Shown: one piece after another, positions 24,295-32,712 of the stretch
Layout: each line of letters starts with the position of its first letter
Numbering within the stretch: position 1 is the stretch's first letter
NCBI GenBank assembly: GCA_018269055.1
Contig: JAFDVI010000052.1
Span: 3,368-67,367, forward strand
DNA length: 64,000 nt
Reading direction: 5' to 3'
From: Acidobacteriota bacterium
GTDB lineage: Bacteria > Acidobacteriota > Blastocatellia > RBC074
Notes under the pieces: generated by a model
The model's database searches: none
What the model was told of the DNA's origin: nothing
What the model saw: the letters and a program-made list of their open reading frames with translations, nothing else
Translations under genes and position numbers: made by a program

Positions 24295-24849
24295 CTAAAT
24301 GATCCAGGCATTTTCGAGTTCCGCCGCCAATCGTTCATATTTGCGGTTTACGGCGTCCAAGGCTTCATCATTGCCGGAGGCAAGTCGTTGCATCAATTCG
24401 CCCTTTGCCTCTTCGTCGAGCATGTCTTCGGCCAATCTGAATAATAAATTATCCTCTTGTTGCATATGTTCGATCAGGTGCTGGCGAAAACGATCCGCAA
24501 TCTCCAGGAAATGTTCGACGGCGATTGAATTACCTCCACGGTATGTTTGAAGGGCATTTTCAAGCTCGGCCAGCAGTTCACGTTCGCGGACATGCTCCGC
24601 GCACAAAAAAGCCAGTGCCCCGCCCTCTTCCAATCCACACTGTTTCAACGCTGGAAACAAATACTCTTCTTCCCGAAAATGATGATAACGGTCGGCATAA
24701 TTCCGTATAAATTCCAGCGCTTGCAATAACGCTCCGGCGGGGCTGTCATCGCCAGCCTTGAGCCTCAGGCACATTCCATCCAGCGCCCGCAGGGCCTGTT
24801 CAATCACGCGATGTTCGTGCCGCAGCAGATGAGTCGGTCGAGCTGTCAT
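24295..24849 (-). CDS. Hemerythrin-domain (HHE) protein
   Basis: 184 residues from ATG 24849, which has AAGGAAGG upstream; the frame is open further but overlaps the preceding gene. It is a four-helix hemerythrin-like protein: HEHRVIEQAL, YHHFREEEYLFPAL, LCAEHVRERELL and HLIEHMQQEDNLLF supply the His/Glu ligands for a di-iron site. Such proteins bind O2, NO or iron and protect against redox stress. The start lies four bases after the stop of the kinase-fusion gene, so the two are surely co-transcribed with the metallothionein-like gene 2 upstream. Confidence 0.9.
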   Translation of the reverse strand: MTARPTHLLRHEHRVIEQALRALDGMCLRLKAGDDSPAGALLQALEFIRNYADRYHHFREEEYLFPALKQCGLEEGGALAFLCAEHVRERELLAELENALQTYRGGNSIAVEHFLEIADRFRQHLIEHMQQEDNLLFRLAEDMLDEEAKGELMQRLASGNDEALDAVNRKYERLAAELENAWII

Positions 24850-24853
24850 TCTG

Positions 24854-26479
24854 TTACCTTCCTTTCTGGGCGGAAACATGCCTTTCTTGCCGTCGTAGCC
24901 AGTCTGTGGCGGTTCGGCTGGAATTGATGATGCTGACGCTGGTGTCCAGCGTAAGGCAAGTACTTTCCGTCGGATTGCAGAAAGGCGCACCTTCTTCTCG
25001 CTGACGCAGGTACGTCTCCCAAGTGGCGTCCGAGCAGCCATCTCCGCGCGCCGCTCGTTCAGCAAGCCGAACTTGCACCAATTCCGACGGCAAAGTGCAT
25101 TCAATCAATCTCCATTGCGCGCCAGCGGCTTGCGCGATCGCTTGCGCCGCCGCTCTATCTTCGGCGCGCCGAAAAGTCGCGTCCAAGATTACGCTACCTT
25201 CGCTGTTCAGTCGTGTTTGCGCTTCCTCAAACATTTTCAGATAAGTTTGACGGTTCGCTTCGGGAGTGTAAGCGCCCTGGCCATAAGCCGCTCTCTGTTT
25301 GGCTGCGCCAAAAAGCGACTGACGCACCGCGTCGGCGGAAATCACGCGTAACCCGAGTTCTCCGGCAATGGCGCGCGCAACTGTTGTTTTGCCCATTCCC
25401 GACAGCCCGCCGACAGCGATGACCGTCGGCCGCCGCAGAGGCGACGCATATCGCAGCGCAAGTTCAAAGTAATCCGCCGCCCGCTTCGCCGCCGCGCGGT
25501 GTTCGTCTTCGCTGAACTCCACTTCATTGAGCCGGAAGCTGAGCACCTTGCCTCGCACGAACGCACGGTAGCAGCGATAAAAAGGCAGCAGCGCGAAAAA
25601 CTCCGCGTCGTTCGCCCGCCGCTGGTAGCTTTCGGTGAAGAAATAGCCGAGGTCTGGCCGACCGCGCGCGTCCAAATCCATCGCCAGAAAGGCCGCTTCG
25701 CTGGCGACGTCGTCACAACGGAACCGGTCGTTGAACTCGATACAATCGTAAATACAAATGTCATCGTTCATCACACAAATGCTTTCGCAGCGTACGTCGC
25801 CGTGCCCGTCCACAATACGGCCTTCACGCACGCGGCGGTCAAACAATTCGCCCCTTTCCAGCCACTCGTTGACCCATGCGCGGATTGATTCAAAATCGGC
25901 GGCGCTGACCGTGCGGCCAATGAAAGGTTCGGTTTGCGTGAAGTTCTCTTCCCAGTTGTGGCGAATTTCTTCCGGACTGCCCCATTTCGCCACGTCGGGC
26001 CCGCGGAGAGCGGTGCGATGGAATTCGCTCAGCCTGGCAGCAATTCGGTCAATCGTCGCCTCGGTCGCTTCGCCGCGAGCGATCAATTGATCGAGCATGC
26101 GGTCATCAGGCAGCCGCTTCATCCAGACGCAGTAATCCACAATCTTGCCCGTGCGCCCGGAAAAGCGTATTCGCCCGTCCATCTCAATCACACCGCCGAT
26201 GCCGATATACGTATCCGGGCACAATCGCCGATTCAAACGCACTTCGTCTTCGCAGGCCTGCTGCCGTTTTTTCAGCGTTGTGTAATCGAGAAACCCGAAA
26301 TCAACCGGTTTCTTCAACTTGACGACGCGCGTGCGTCCCAGCAATAAAACCGAAATATGCGTCTGCTTCATCTCAATCGGCAATTCGTCCGCTGGCCATT
26401 CCGGCGCATGGCGCAATTGCTCGATCATCCTCAGCCAGGACTTCAAATCGGTCTTTGGTTTCATTTGTACTGCGTTCAC
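24854..26479 (-). CDS. Aminoglycoside-phosphotransferase-like / P-loop kinase fusion (Rv2004c type)
   Basis: About 541 residues. The N-terminal two-thirds is an APH/choline-kinase-like domain with the Brenner-type motif VDGHGDVRCESICV followed by DCIEFNDRFRCDDVASEAAFLAMDLD. The C-terminal third is a P-loop kinase with Walker A GGLSGMGKTTVAR and a lid with arginines. The same two-domain fusion is known in mycobacterial Rv2004c, a member of the DosR dormancy regulon; its substrate is unknown. The first codon is GTG 26479 with a weak GAGAG upstream; ATG 26464 is an alternative. It sits between metallothionein-like gene 2 (33 bases upstream) and the hemerythrin gene (4 bases downstream). Confidence 0.88.
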   Translation of the reverse strand: MNAVQMKPKTDLKSWLRMIEQLRHAPEWPADELPIEMKQTHISVLLLGRTRVVKLKKPVDFGFLDYTTLKKRQQACEDEVRLNRRLCPDTYIGIGGVIEMDGRIRFSGRTGKIVDYCVWMKRLPDDRMLDQLIARGEATEATIDRIAARLSEFHRTALRGPDVAKWGSPEEIRHNWEENFTQTEPFIGRTVSAADFESIRAWVNEWLERGELFDRRVREGRIVDGHGDVRCESICVMNDDICIYDCIEFNDRFRCDDVASEAAFLAMDLDARGRPDLGYFFTESYQRRANDAEFFALLPFYRCYRAFVRGKVLSFRLNEVEFSEDEHRAAAKRAADYFELALRYASPLRRPTVIAVGGLSGMGKTTVARAIAGELGLRVISADAVRQSLFGAAKQRAAYGQGAYTPEANRQTYLKMFEEAQTRLNSEGSVILDATFRRAEDRAAAQAIAQAAGAQWRLIECTLPSELVQVRLAERAARGDGCSDATWETYLRQREEGAPFCNPTESTCLTLDTSVSIINSSRTATDWLRRQERHVSAQKGR

Positions 26480-26512
26480 AAAATCAACTCTCGAAAGCCC
26501 ATCGGAAATATG

Positions 26513-26674
26513 TCAAACAATTGGCTCCTGTTGGCATTCAACGTGGCCACAACGGCAATCGCCCGTGTCAGGATCGTTGTCCAATTGTTCGCACTGCTCA
26601 CTACAACATTGACTCCCTGCCGAAGCAGGACAACTACAGGATGGATTTGCACATTTATCGGTTTGAACACTCAT
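26513..26674 (-). CDS. Metallothionein-like cysteine-rich protein 2
   Basis: 53 residues from ATG 26674 (AGGGGGA six bases upstream), with nine cysteines: CANPSCSC, CC..C and CRCGHVEC. It is clearly related to the copy at 23030 through CxNPxCxC and CRCGHxxC, and to SmtA-type metallothioneins. It is the first gene of an operon with the kinase fusion and hemerythrin. A likely role is Zn/Cu/Cd or iron-stress buffering. An earlier in-frame start at 26695 has no ribosome-binding site. Confidence 0.75.
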   Translation of the reverse strand: MSVQTDKCANPSCSCPASAGSQCCSEQCEQLDNDPDTGDCRCGHVECQQEPIV

Positions 26675-26905
26675 TTCGGTTTCCCCCTTGTTCATCTACA
26701 ACGTTGACACTTCAAGCTCACGATCTTCCCGCTTTTCCGCCGTGGAATTTCATAGCACCTCCCATTGAGTAAATCCGCGCAGGCATCCGCAATGATCACG
26801 CGAAGTTTTCCCCATTGAAGCGGAAAATCCTGAGCCTTCCTGGCGCTGCATTTCGTGCTGAATTGACAAATTCCTATCAACGCCGCTCATCTTCATAATT
26901 GTTTT

Positions 26906-26922
26906 AGCAAGCATTGTGCCCG
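26906..26922 (-). promoter_or_regulatory. Sigma-54-type promoter for the metallothionein 2-kinase-hemerythrin operon
   Basis: On the minus strand CGGGCACAATGCTTGCT has GGCAC at -24 and TTGCT at -12. The leader would be about 220 bases. A partial enhancer-like half-site (GGAGCGA, 26948-26954) lies upstream. It is divergent from the PPOX promoter at 27016; the stretch 26675-27079 holds no gene. Confidence 0.6.
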
Positions 26923-27015
26923 GATAGACAAATCCTCTGACCCTGTAGGAGCGATTTGGATAAAACCGTACGATACAGCGAAGAAACTAACTGGCCGAGT
27001 GCGGGCTTTCGCGTA

Positions 27016-27032
27016 GCGGCACGCTGTTTGCC
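27016..27032 (+). promoter_or_regulatory. Sigma-54-type promoter for the PPOX-DUF5335 operon
   Basis: GCGGCACGCTGTTTGCC contains GGCACG and TTGC at exact spacing, close to the full consensus. Transcription would start near 27043, about 37 bases before the start codon. Confidence 0.7.
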
Positions 27033-27079
27033 GAATCATTTTCCCGATCGACAAATCAAGTTTCATGAGGAGGTGACAG

Positions 27080-27496
27080 GTGTTCGATCAAATGGGAGAG
27101 CGAGAATCAATCGCACTGCTGCGCAAAGGAAGAGTCGGAAGATTGGGATGCTGCAGTGAAGGCAAACCTTATGTTGTGCCAATTAACTATTTGTTTGACG
27201 GCAAATTTGTCTACATGCATTCATTGTCGGGTTACAAGATTGATGCTTTGCGAGCAAATCCGCAAGCTTGCTTACAAACCGATATCGTTGAGGATGATTA
27301 CCATTGGCGCAGCGTCCTGGCATTCGGCATTTGCGAAGAGGTTACGAACGAAACCTTGCGTAAACGCGTTCTGGATGAATTTCTCAAACGCTTGCCGCAC
27401 CAAACTCCTGTCGAAACCCATCTCAGTGACCCAGCCAAAGTGATTGTTTTCCGACTTCGTGTCAGCGAGATTACCGGCGTTTACGAAAATTGGTAG
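27080..27496 (+). CDS. Pyridoxamine 5'-phosphate oxidase-family flavoprotein (NimA-like)
   Basis: 138 residues forming a split-barrel flavin-binding protein: RKGRVGRLGCCSEGKPYVVPINYLFDGKFVYMHS is the FMN- or F420-binding strand set, followed by SGYKIDALRANPQACL and WRSVLAFGICEEV. This is the PPOX/NimA-like group, comprising flavin oxidoreductases of varied substrate. It begins with GTG 27080; GGAGG is six bases upstream. It is followed after 49 bases by the DUF5335-type gene, probably one operon. The role is inferred as redox or nitro-compound detoxification under low oxygen. Confidence 0.87.
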   Translation: MFDQMGERESIALLRKGRVGRLGCCSEGKPYVVPINYLFDGKFVYMHSLSGYKIDALRANPQACLQTDIVEDDYHWRSVLAFGICEEVTNETLRKRVLDEFLKRLPHQTPVETHLSDPAKVIVFRLRVSEITGVYENW

Positions 27497-27545
27497 TTTT
27501 ATTCGGCCCGGCCGCTGGTCAGCGGCCTTAACCTTGGAGATGGAC

Positions 27546-27908
27546 ATGTCAAACGAGATCAAACAAAACCAATGGCCTACATTTTTTGATGAATTCAGCA
27601 AGCGCAACCGCGCGCGTTCAACCCAGATTGAAGTTTTTGGCGAACTTGGCGCGCAAGAAGCAGAGCGGCATTTGCCGCTGAATGGAATCAGTGTGGATGT
27701 GAAAGGAAGCAGCGCCCCACGAATCGAAATTTTGTTGGGCGGCGATTCACCGGAAGATTTGCAGCACCTGACGCACGTGGTGACGCGAGCGGACGCGGTG
27801 TTCTTGAAGGCTGACGTTGATGGTCGGGATGAAGCTCTGGAAATCGTAGATGCGGAAGGCGGCAAGACGCTTTTGCGTTTTGAGTCTCCGCTTTCTCTCG
27901 AAGCCTGA
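27546..27908 (+). CDS. DUF5335-type small protein
   Basis: About 120 residues from ATG 27546 (GGAG six bases upstream). The sequence pattern WPTFFDEFSKRNR, then ELGAQEAERHLPLNGISVDVKG, then IEILLGGDSPEDLQHLTHVV and DEALEIVDAEGGKTLLRFE fits DUF5335, a small uncharacterised family. No catalytic residues are evident. Co-transcription with the PPOX gene suggests a role in the same stress response. A strong hairpin terminator follows. Confidence 0.75.
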   Translation: MSNEIKQNQWPTFFDEFSKRNRARSTQIEVFGELGAQEAERHLPLNGISVDVKGSSAPRIEILLGGDSPEDLQHLTHVVTRADAVFLKADVDGRDEALEIVDAEGGKTLLRFESPLSLEA

Positions 27909-27913
27909 ATGAT

Positions 27914-27946
27914 TGCGGCACGAGTTTTGAGATGGCTCGTGCCGCA
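27914..27946. terminator. Bidirectional hairpin terminator
   Basis: TGCGGCACGAG (27914-27924) pairs perfectly with CTCGTGCCGCA (27936-27946) over an 11-base loop, followed by TTTC. It lies six bases after the DUF5335 stop and between convergent genes. Confidence 0.75.
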
Positions 27947-27984
27947 TTTCTGCCTGGTCTTCACTGGATGGTGTGTTCATCCCG

Positions 27985-28956
27985 TCATTTTGCCAGCACG
28001 CGCGCCAGGGTAAACAAAGAAGTGTCCAATTCCTTTTTCCGTGCAGCGACCTCAGCAAGTGGCGTCAGCGCGATTTCACCTTCCTTCAATCCGACCAGAC
28101 AGTCGCATTGATTCTGCGCCAAAGCGTCAACCGCGGCGGCGCCGAATCGTGTCGCAAGCAAACGATCAAATACGCCGGGCGTACCGCCGCGCTGCACGTG
28201 ACCCAGTTTTGTCACCCTCAAATCAAATCCCAGCCGCTCACGATGCTCTTTGAAGTATTGGGCCATCGCTTCGGCGTTATATTCCGCACCTTCGGCGACG
28301 ACGACAATGGCGTGCGGTTTACCGCGTTCGTATGCCTGGCGTAGCTCCGAGGCAATCTGCTCCGGATCGGTTTTGGTTTCCGGGATGGCGATGGCTTCCG
28401 CACCGCCTGCGATGCCGGTCATCAATGCCAGATAGCCGCAGTTGCGCCCCATCGTCTCGACCAGGAAAGCGCGTTGATGTGACGAGGCCGTGACCTTCAG
28501 CCGATCAATGGCTTCCAACGCGACGTTGAGCGCTGTGTCCACGCCGAGTGTGATTTCGGAGCCGTACAGGTCATTGTCAATCGTCGAGGCGATACCGATT
28601 ACGGAAAACCCCATTTCCGAAAGTTTGTGGGCGCCGGTCTGCGAGCCGTTGCCGCCGATCACCACCAGCGCGGAGATGGCGCACTCGTCCAAGTTCCGCA
28701 GTGCTTGTCGCCTGACGTTCTCTTCTTTGAATTCAAGACAACGCGTACTGCCGAGCATCGTTCCGCCGTGGTGGATAATGCCGCCAACAGCGCGCGCGTC
28801 CAGTTTAACGAAGTCTGCGGCGACCAAACCGGCGTATCCATGCCGTATGCCGTACATCTGCCAGCCGCGATCAATACCGGTGCGCACCACGGCCCGAATG
28901 GCGGCATTCATGCCGGAGGCATCACCGCCGCTGGTCAGGACTGCAACTCGCTTCAT
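27985..28956 (-). CDS. pfkA: 6-phosphofructokinase (altered GGNGS motif)
   Basis: 323 residues, the length of bacterial ATP-PFK. Motifs include LTSGGDASGMNAAIRAVV, STIDND (Asp127 and Asp129 in E. coli numbering), METMGRNCG-type binding and GHVQRGG. The usual GGDGS at residues 101-105 is GGNGS here, with Asn103 replacing the Asp that helps bind Mg-ATP; PPi-dependent enzymes instead have GGDDT. Donor specificity is therefore uncertain. It is the last gene of an operon with a response regulator and glucan phosphorylase, so it should feed stored-glucan carbon into glycolysis. The gap to glgP is 15 bases. Confidence 0.93.
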   Translation of the reverse strand: MKRVAVLTSGGDASGMNAAIRAVVRTGIDRGWQMYGIRHGYAGLVAADFVKLDARAVGGIIHHGGTMLGSTRCLEFKEENVRRQALRNLDECAISALVVIGGNGSQTGAHKLSEMGFSVIGIASTIDNDLYGSEITLGVDTALNVALEAIDRLKVTASSHQRAFLVETMGRNCGYLALMTGIAGGAEAIAIPETKTDPEQIASELRQAYERGKPHAIVVVAEGAEYNAEAMAQYFKEHRERLGFDLRVTKLGHVQRGGTPGVFDRLLATRFGAAAVDALAQNQCDCLVGLKEGEIALTPLAEVAARKKELDTSLFTLARVLAK

Positions 28957-28971
28957 CGGGTTTTTCCTCTT

Positions 28972-31644
28972 TCAGGTTTCAGCCCAAACAATCAGTCCGG
29001 GCAGAAAGGGCGTAATTAAATCGGCGTGGCGGGGCAATACGCGCACGGTGACTCCGTGCAACCCGCTCCGGCCACAGGTAACCGAGTTTGCTTCGAATAT
29101 CTGACCATCACTGGTTTTTGCGCCGGTTGCGTGCATCGGAACGGTTTGTGCGCCTACGATTTCACCTTCGGCATTGACCAGCCCCAGGTAAAGCTCCACC
29201 GCCACATCTTCCGGCGTAAGCGCCCCCAATCGGACCTGCGCCTGCACTCTGATCTGGTTGTTGACCTGAATCTCCGCCAGTTCCCCCGTGGTCACCGAAG
29301 CAACGCGCACGGCCGGCCACTGCTGACGCAAACGCTCTTTCCAGGCAGCCAGGGAGCGCGCGCGCGCCAATTCGTCTTCAATCAATTGCCGGTGACGCGC
29401 TGCGGCGGGCAGGTAATAAGCTTCGGTATATTCGCGCACCATTCGATGCGTGTTGAAAAAATGGCAAAGATTGCCGATGGAAGCTTTCATACGTGCGATC
29501 CAACGACGCGGCAATTTGTCCGCGCTGCGTTCGTAAAAGGTCGGGATCACATCACTTTCGAGCAGTTCGTAAAGCGCCTCGGCTTCAACCTCGTCCTGAT
29601 GGTCGGAATCCTCATACGTTTCGCCTCGCCCGATGGCCCAGCCGATCGCCGATTGCGGATCACGGATCGCGGATTCATTGTATTTGAAAGAACCTGGATC
29701 AGATTCCGGCGCAGGAGAAGTGAGACTGGTTCTGTCAAATCCGCAATCCCAGGCTTCGTCCCACCAACCGTCGAGCGTGCTCAGGTTCAACACGCCGTTC
29801 GCGGCGGCTTTCATCCCGCTGGTGCCACTGGCTTCGAACGGTCGCCGCGGCGTGCTCAGCCAAACATCCGCTCCCTGCACCATCGAACGCGCAATGGCCA
29901 TGCCATAACCTTCCAAAAACACCAGCCGGTTGCGAAATTCGGGTTGGCGAGAAAGTGCCACGATTTGTTTGATCAACTCCTTGCCCGCTTCGTCGTGTGG
30001 ATGAGCCTGCCCAGCGAAAAGAATCTGAACCGGGCGACCCGGATCGTTGAGAATGCGAGCCAACCGTTCCGGGTCGCGCAGCAACAAGGTCGCACGTTTG
30101 TAGGTCGCAAATCGCCGCGCGAAGCCAATCGTCAGAATGTCGGGATTCAACACTTCGTTGGCGGCTTCGATCTCCGATTGCGGCGCGCCGCGACGCTCAA
30201 GTTGCGCGCGCAACCGGCAACGCGCGAAATTGACCAGCCGTTCCCGCCGTCGCTCGTGTGTGCGCCAAAGCTCTTCGGATGAAATGCGATGCACGCGCGC
30301 CCAGAGCGTTTCATCCCCGGGTTCTTCACGCCAGCGCGGCCCCAGATAACGGTCATACAGTTCGTCCATTTCCTGCGAAATCCATGATTGAAAATGCACT
30401 CCATTGGTAACTTGACCAATGGGAATTTCGTTTTCGGGGACGCCGGGCCACAGCGACTGCCACATCCGCCGCGTGACGCGGGTATGGAGCCGACTCACAC
30501 CGTTCGATGATTGCGCCATCCGCAGCGCCAACACCGTCATACAAAACGGTTCGCCGCCGTTGTCAGATTCCTTGCGGCCCAAAGCCATAAAATCGTTGAA
30601 CGACAGTCCGAGGCGGTTTGCGTATTCACTGAAGTAGCGCACCATCAGATCGGGCGCGAAGTAATCGTGCCCTGCGGACACGGGCGTGTGTGTGGTAAAG
30701 ATCAATCCAGCGCTGGCCGCTTCGCGAGCTTCCGCAAAGGACAGTCCATGCCTTTCCATCAGCCGGCGGGTGCGTTCGAGCGCGAGGAAGGCTGAATGGC
30801 CTTCGTTCAAGTGATACACACTCGGTTCGATGCCCAGAGCTTCGAGCGCGCGAAAGCCGCCGATGCCCAGCATGATTTCCTGTTGAATGCGCATCTCGTT
30901 GTCCCCGCCATAAAGCTGGTCGCTGATGTCCTGGTCGCGCCGTCCGTTTTGCGTGAAGCTGTTTTGCGGGATGTTGGTATCAAGCAAGTAAAGCGCAACG
31001 CGCCCAATCTGCGCGCGCCAGATTTGCGCTGCGACATTGCGCCCCGGGTAAGGAACTTCGATGACGAGCGGCTGGCCATCGCCGCCGCGTTCCAGCGTCA
31101 ACGGCAGGTTGTGGAAATCATTATCTACGTACTGCTCCTGCTGCCACCCGGCTTCGTTGAGGTATTGGCGGAAATAACCTTGCTGATACAGTAGCCCAAC
31201 CCCGATCAACGGCAGTCCCAGATCGCTGCCCGATTTCAAATGGTCGCCCGCCAGAATGCCCAGGCCGCCTGCGAAAATCGAAAGACAATCCGTCAGGCCG
31301 AATTCGGCGGAAAAGTAAGCGATGAGGGGATGCTCCGCTTTGCCATGCTGACGGCGGAACCAACTGGAGTCACTGTTCAGGTAGGCATCAAAATCGCTGG
31401 CGACGCGGTTCAGATGCGCGAGGAAGCCTTCATCCATCGCCGCGTCTTGCAACCGGGCCTGGTCAATCCTGCCGAGCATCAGGACTGGGTTGTGACCGCT
31501 CTGTTCCCACAAATCACGATCCCAGCGAAACAATTCAATCGCATCATGGTTCCAGGCCCAGCGCAGGTTGTAGACCAGATCGCGCTGCCGTTCCAAAGCA
31601 ACCGGCAGAAAGGGTTTGACAGTGAATGTGCGAATCGGTTTCAA
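28972..31644 (-). CDS. glgP: Alpha-glucan phosphorylase (GT35)
   Basis: 890 residues of the short alpha-glucan phosphorylase type, with a DUF3417-like N-terminus (NLRWAWNHDAIELF), FSAEFGLTDCLSIFAGGLGILAGDHLKS, LNEGHSAFLALE, and the PLP-lysine motif EASGTSGMKAAANG (Lys612). It releases glucose 1-phosphate from storage glucan. Between GWWDEAWD and GWAIGRGE, where relatives have only a few residues, 34 extra residues (634-667) are present, part of them encoded by a repeat-like sequence. It is the middle gene of the regulator-glgP-pfkA operon. No strong ribosome-binding site is visible. Confidence 0.93.
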   Translation of the reverse strand: MKPIRTFTVKPFLPVALERQRDLVYNLRWAWNHDAIELFRWDRDLWEQSGHNPVLMLGRIDQARLQDAAMDEGFLAHLNRVASDFDAYLNSDSSWFRRQHGKAEHPLIAYFSAEFGLTDCLSIFAGGLGILAGDHLKSGSDLGLPLIGVGLLYQQGYFRQYLNEAGWQQEQYVDNDFHNLPLTLERGGDGQPLVIEVPYPGRNVAAQIWRAQIGRVALYLLDTNIPQNSFTQNGRRDQDISDQLYGGDNEMRIQQEIMLGIGGFRALEALGIEPSVYHLNEGHSAFLALERTRRLMERHGLSFAEAREAASAGLIFTTHTPVSAGHDYFAPDLMVRYFSEYANRLGLSFNDFMALGRKESDNGGEPFCMTVLALRMAQSSNGVSRLHTRVTRRMWQSLWPGVPENEIPIGQVTNGVHFQSWISQEMDELYDRYLGPRWREEPGDETLWARVHRISSEELWRTHERRRERLVNFARCRLRAQLERRGAPQSEIEAANEVLNPDILTIGFARRFATYKRATLLLRDPERLARILNDPGRPVQILFAGQAHPHDEAGKELIKQIVALSRQPEFRNRLVFLEGYGMAIARSMVQGADVWLSTPRRPFEASGTSGMKAAANGVLNLSTLDGWWDEAWDCGFDRTSLTSPAPESDPGSFKYNESAIRDPQSAIGWAIGRGETYEDSDHQDEVEAEALYELLESDVIPTFYERSADKLPRRWIARMKASIGNLCHFFNTHRMVREYTEAYYLPAAARHRQLIEDELARARSLAAWKERLRQQWPAVRVASVTTGELAEIQVNNQIRVQAQVRLGALTPEDVAVELYLGLVNAEGEIVGAQTVPMHATGAKTSDGQIFEANSVTCGRSGLHGVTVRVLPRHADLITPFLPGLIVWAET
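29644..29745. repeat. In-frame repeat-bearing insertion within glgP
   Basis: 102 bases encode the extra residues of the phosphorylase. The part nearest 29644 reads, on the minus strand, as near-repeats of the type GATCCGCAATC (encoding ESAIRDPQSAIG). Similar CGCAATCCGCAATTC and TTCGCAGTCCGCAGATCGC units lie at about 8188-8204 and 60947-61023, pointing to one dispersed intergenic repeat family. Confidence 0.6.
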
Positions 31645-31695
31645 GGCTCCTCTTTCGCGTAGCGTCTTCAGGGTTGACTGAGACAGAACTTGCCT

Positions 31696-32466
31696 TCATA
31701 GCATCCCGCGAGTTGATTGATTCAACGCTTGCGCCTGACGATGAACCAATCCTGCCATCTCCGTCGGACTGCACGACATCGCCCGATATTTTGGCAACAA
31801 TCCGGCCAAACCCATTCCCCCAATCAAACGCAGCGCGGAAACAAGCACCGGAATCTCCGAATGCAATTCGCTGGCTCGCAGCACACTGAGTGCAACTTCA
31901 AGCTGGGCGGGATCTAAATCAATGATCGCCAATTCGTGCGGCTGCTGACAGACAGGCGGCAATTCATCGGAAGTTTTCACTGTCTCGATTTCCACTTCAT
32001 CGGGATTGAAAATGGCTCTGAGGGCTTTCAATCTTTCTTCCGTGTCGGCGAGCATCAACACTCGTAACTTCTCCGGCGGCAAAGTATCACTTTTCCGCGC
32101 GGCGAGACAGTTTGCCAATGCCAGATGGAGTTCATGGACATCAATCGGTTTGGAAATGAAATCGTCCGCATCACCGCGCAAGGCGCTGATCGTGTTTTCG
32201 ACGACAACATCGCCAGTAATGACGATGACAACCGGCGGCGGTTCGCGCCGCTTGAATTCTCGCAACAGCTTTAGTCCCGACCCATCGGGCAGGTTGATAT
32301 CTGTTATTACGGCAATTGGTTGCTCTTGCTCAAAAACGGCACGGGCAGTGGCTGCATCCGCGGCCTCGATGGTGTTATACCCCCACAAGTGCAACGCCTC
32401 GGCCAATACGGCACGAATCGCCGACTCGTCATCAACAATCAGTACTTTTCCCCTGAAATCATTCAT
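31696..32466 (-). CDS. Response regulator with degenerate second receiver-like domain
   Basis: About 256 residues. The N-terminal receiver (1-120) has VLIVDDES and Asp56 in VITDINLPDGSG, then VIVITGD and FISKPI. The C-terminal half (about 135-250) reads like a second receiver without the acidic pocket (LRVLMLADTEERLKALRAIF, then LAIIDLDPAQ, VLVSALRLIGG). No DNA-binding or enzymatic output domain is visible. ATG 32466 is preferred because GAGAGGGGG lies about eight bases upstream; the frame opens at GTG 32475. It heads the operon with glgP and pfkA, under the sigma-54-type promoter at 32527. Confidence 0.85.
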   Translation of the reverse strand: MNDFRGKVLIVDDESAIRAVLAEALHLWGYNTIEAADAATARAVFEQEQPIAVITDINLPDGSGLKLLREFKRREPPPVVIVITGDVVVENTISALRGDADDFISKPIDVHELHLALANCLAARKSDTLPPEKLRVLMLADTEERLKALRAIFNPDEVEIETVKTSDELPPVCQQPHELAIIDLDPAQLEVALSVLRASELHSEIPVLVSALRLIGGMGLAGLLPKYRAMSCSPTEMAGLVHRQAQALNQSTRGML

Positions 32467-32526
32467 GTCCATCACCCCCTCTCAGTATTTTTGTCGCCCG
32501 CTTCCGGCGAGCCATATTTCCCGGCG

Positions 32527-32543
32527 AGCAATCGTCATTCCAG
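32527..32543 (-). promoter_or_regulatory. Sigma-54-type promoter for the regulator-glgP-pfkA operon
   Basis: On the minus strand CTGGAATGACGATTGCT has TGG and TTGCT at exact spacing. Transcription would start near 32516, 50 bases before ATG 32466. It is divergent from the element at 32713. Confidence 0.6.
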
Positions 32544-32592
32544 CGGAAATCGCCCTGATCCGCGCCATCGCCCGACTTCAGTACCCGGACGC

Positions 32593-32650
32593 TGAGTGAT
32601 AATCCTCAGCCAGGTGGGTGAAGTTCCTGACGACCGGGTGATAACCCAGT
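32593..32650. promoter_or_regulatory. Array of three enhancer-like sites between divergent promoters
   Basis: TGAGTGATAATCCTCA starts at 32593 (palindromic TGAG/CTCA arms, extended by GC/GC), TGGGTGAAGTTCCTGA at 32615, and CGGGTGATAACCCAGT at 32635. Start-to-start spacings are 22 and 20 bases, about two helical turns each, so all sites would face the same side of the DNA. This is typical of tandem sites for hexameric RpoN activators. The stretch 32467-32779 contains no gene. Confidence 0.55.
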
Positions 32651-32712
32651 ACGACCACAGGGCAATCCGGCATTACTGCCTTCCATTTGAACCAAAAGAC
32701 TGCCCATCTGCC

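Noticed and set aside
24850..25104. N-terminal extension of the hemerythrin protein
   Set aside because: It is out of frame with and wholly inside the kinase-fusion gene; ATG 24849 has a good ribosome-binding site.
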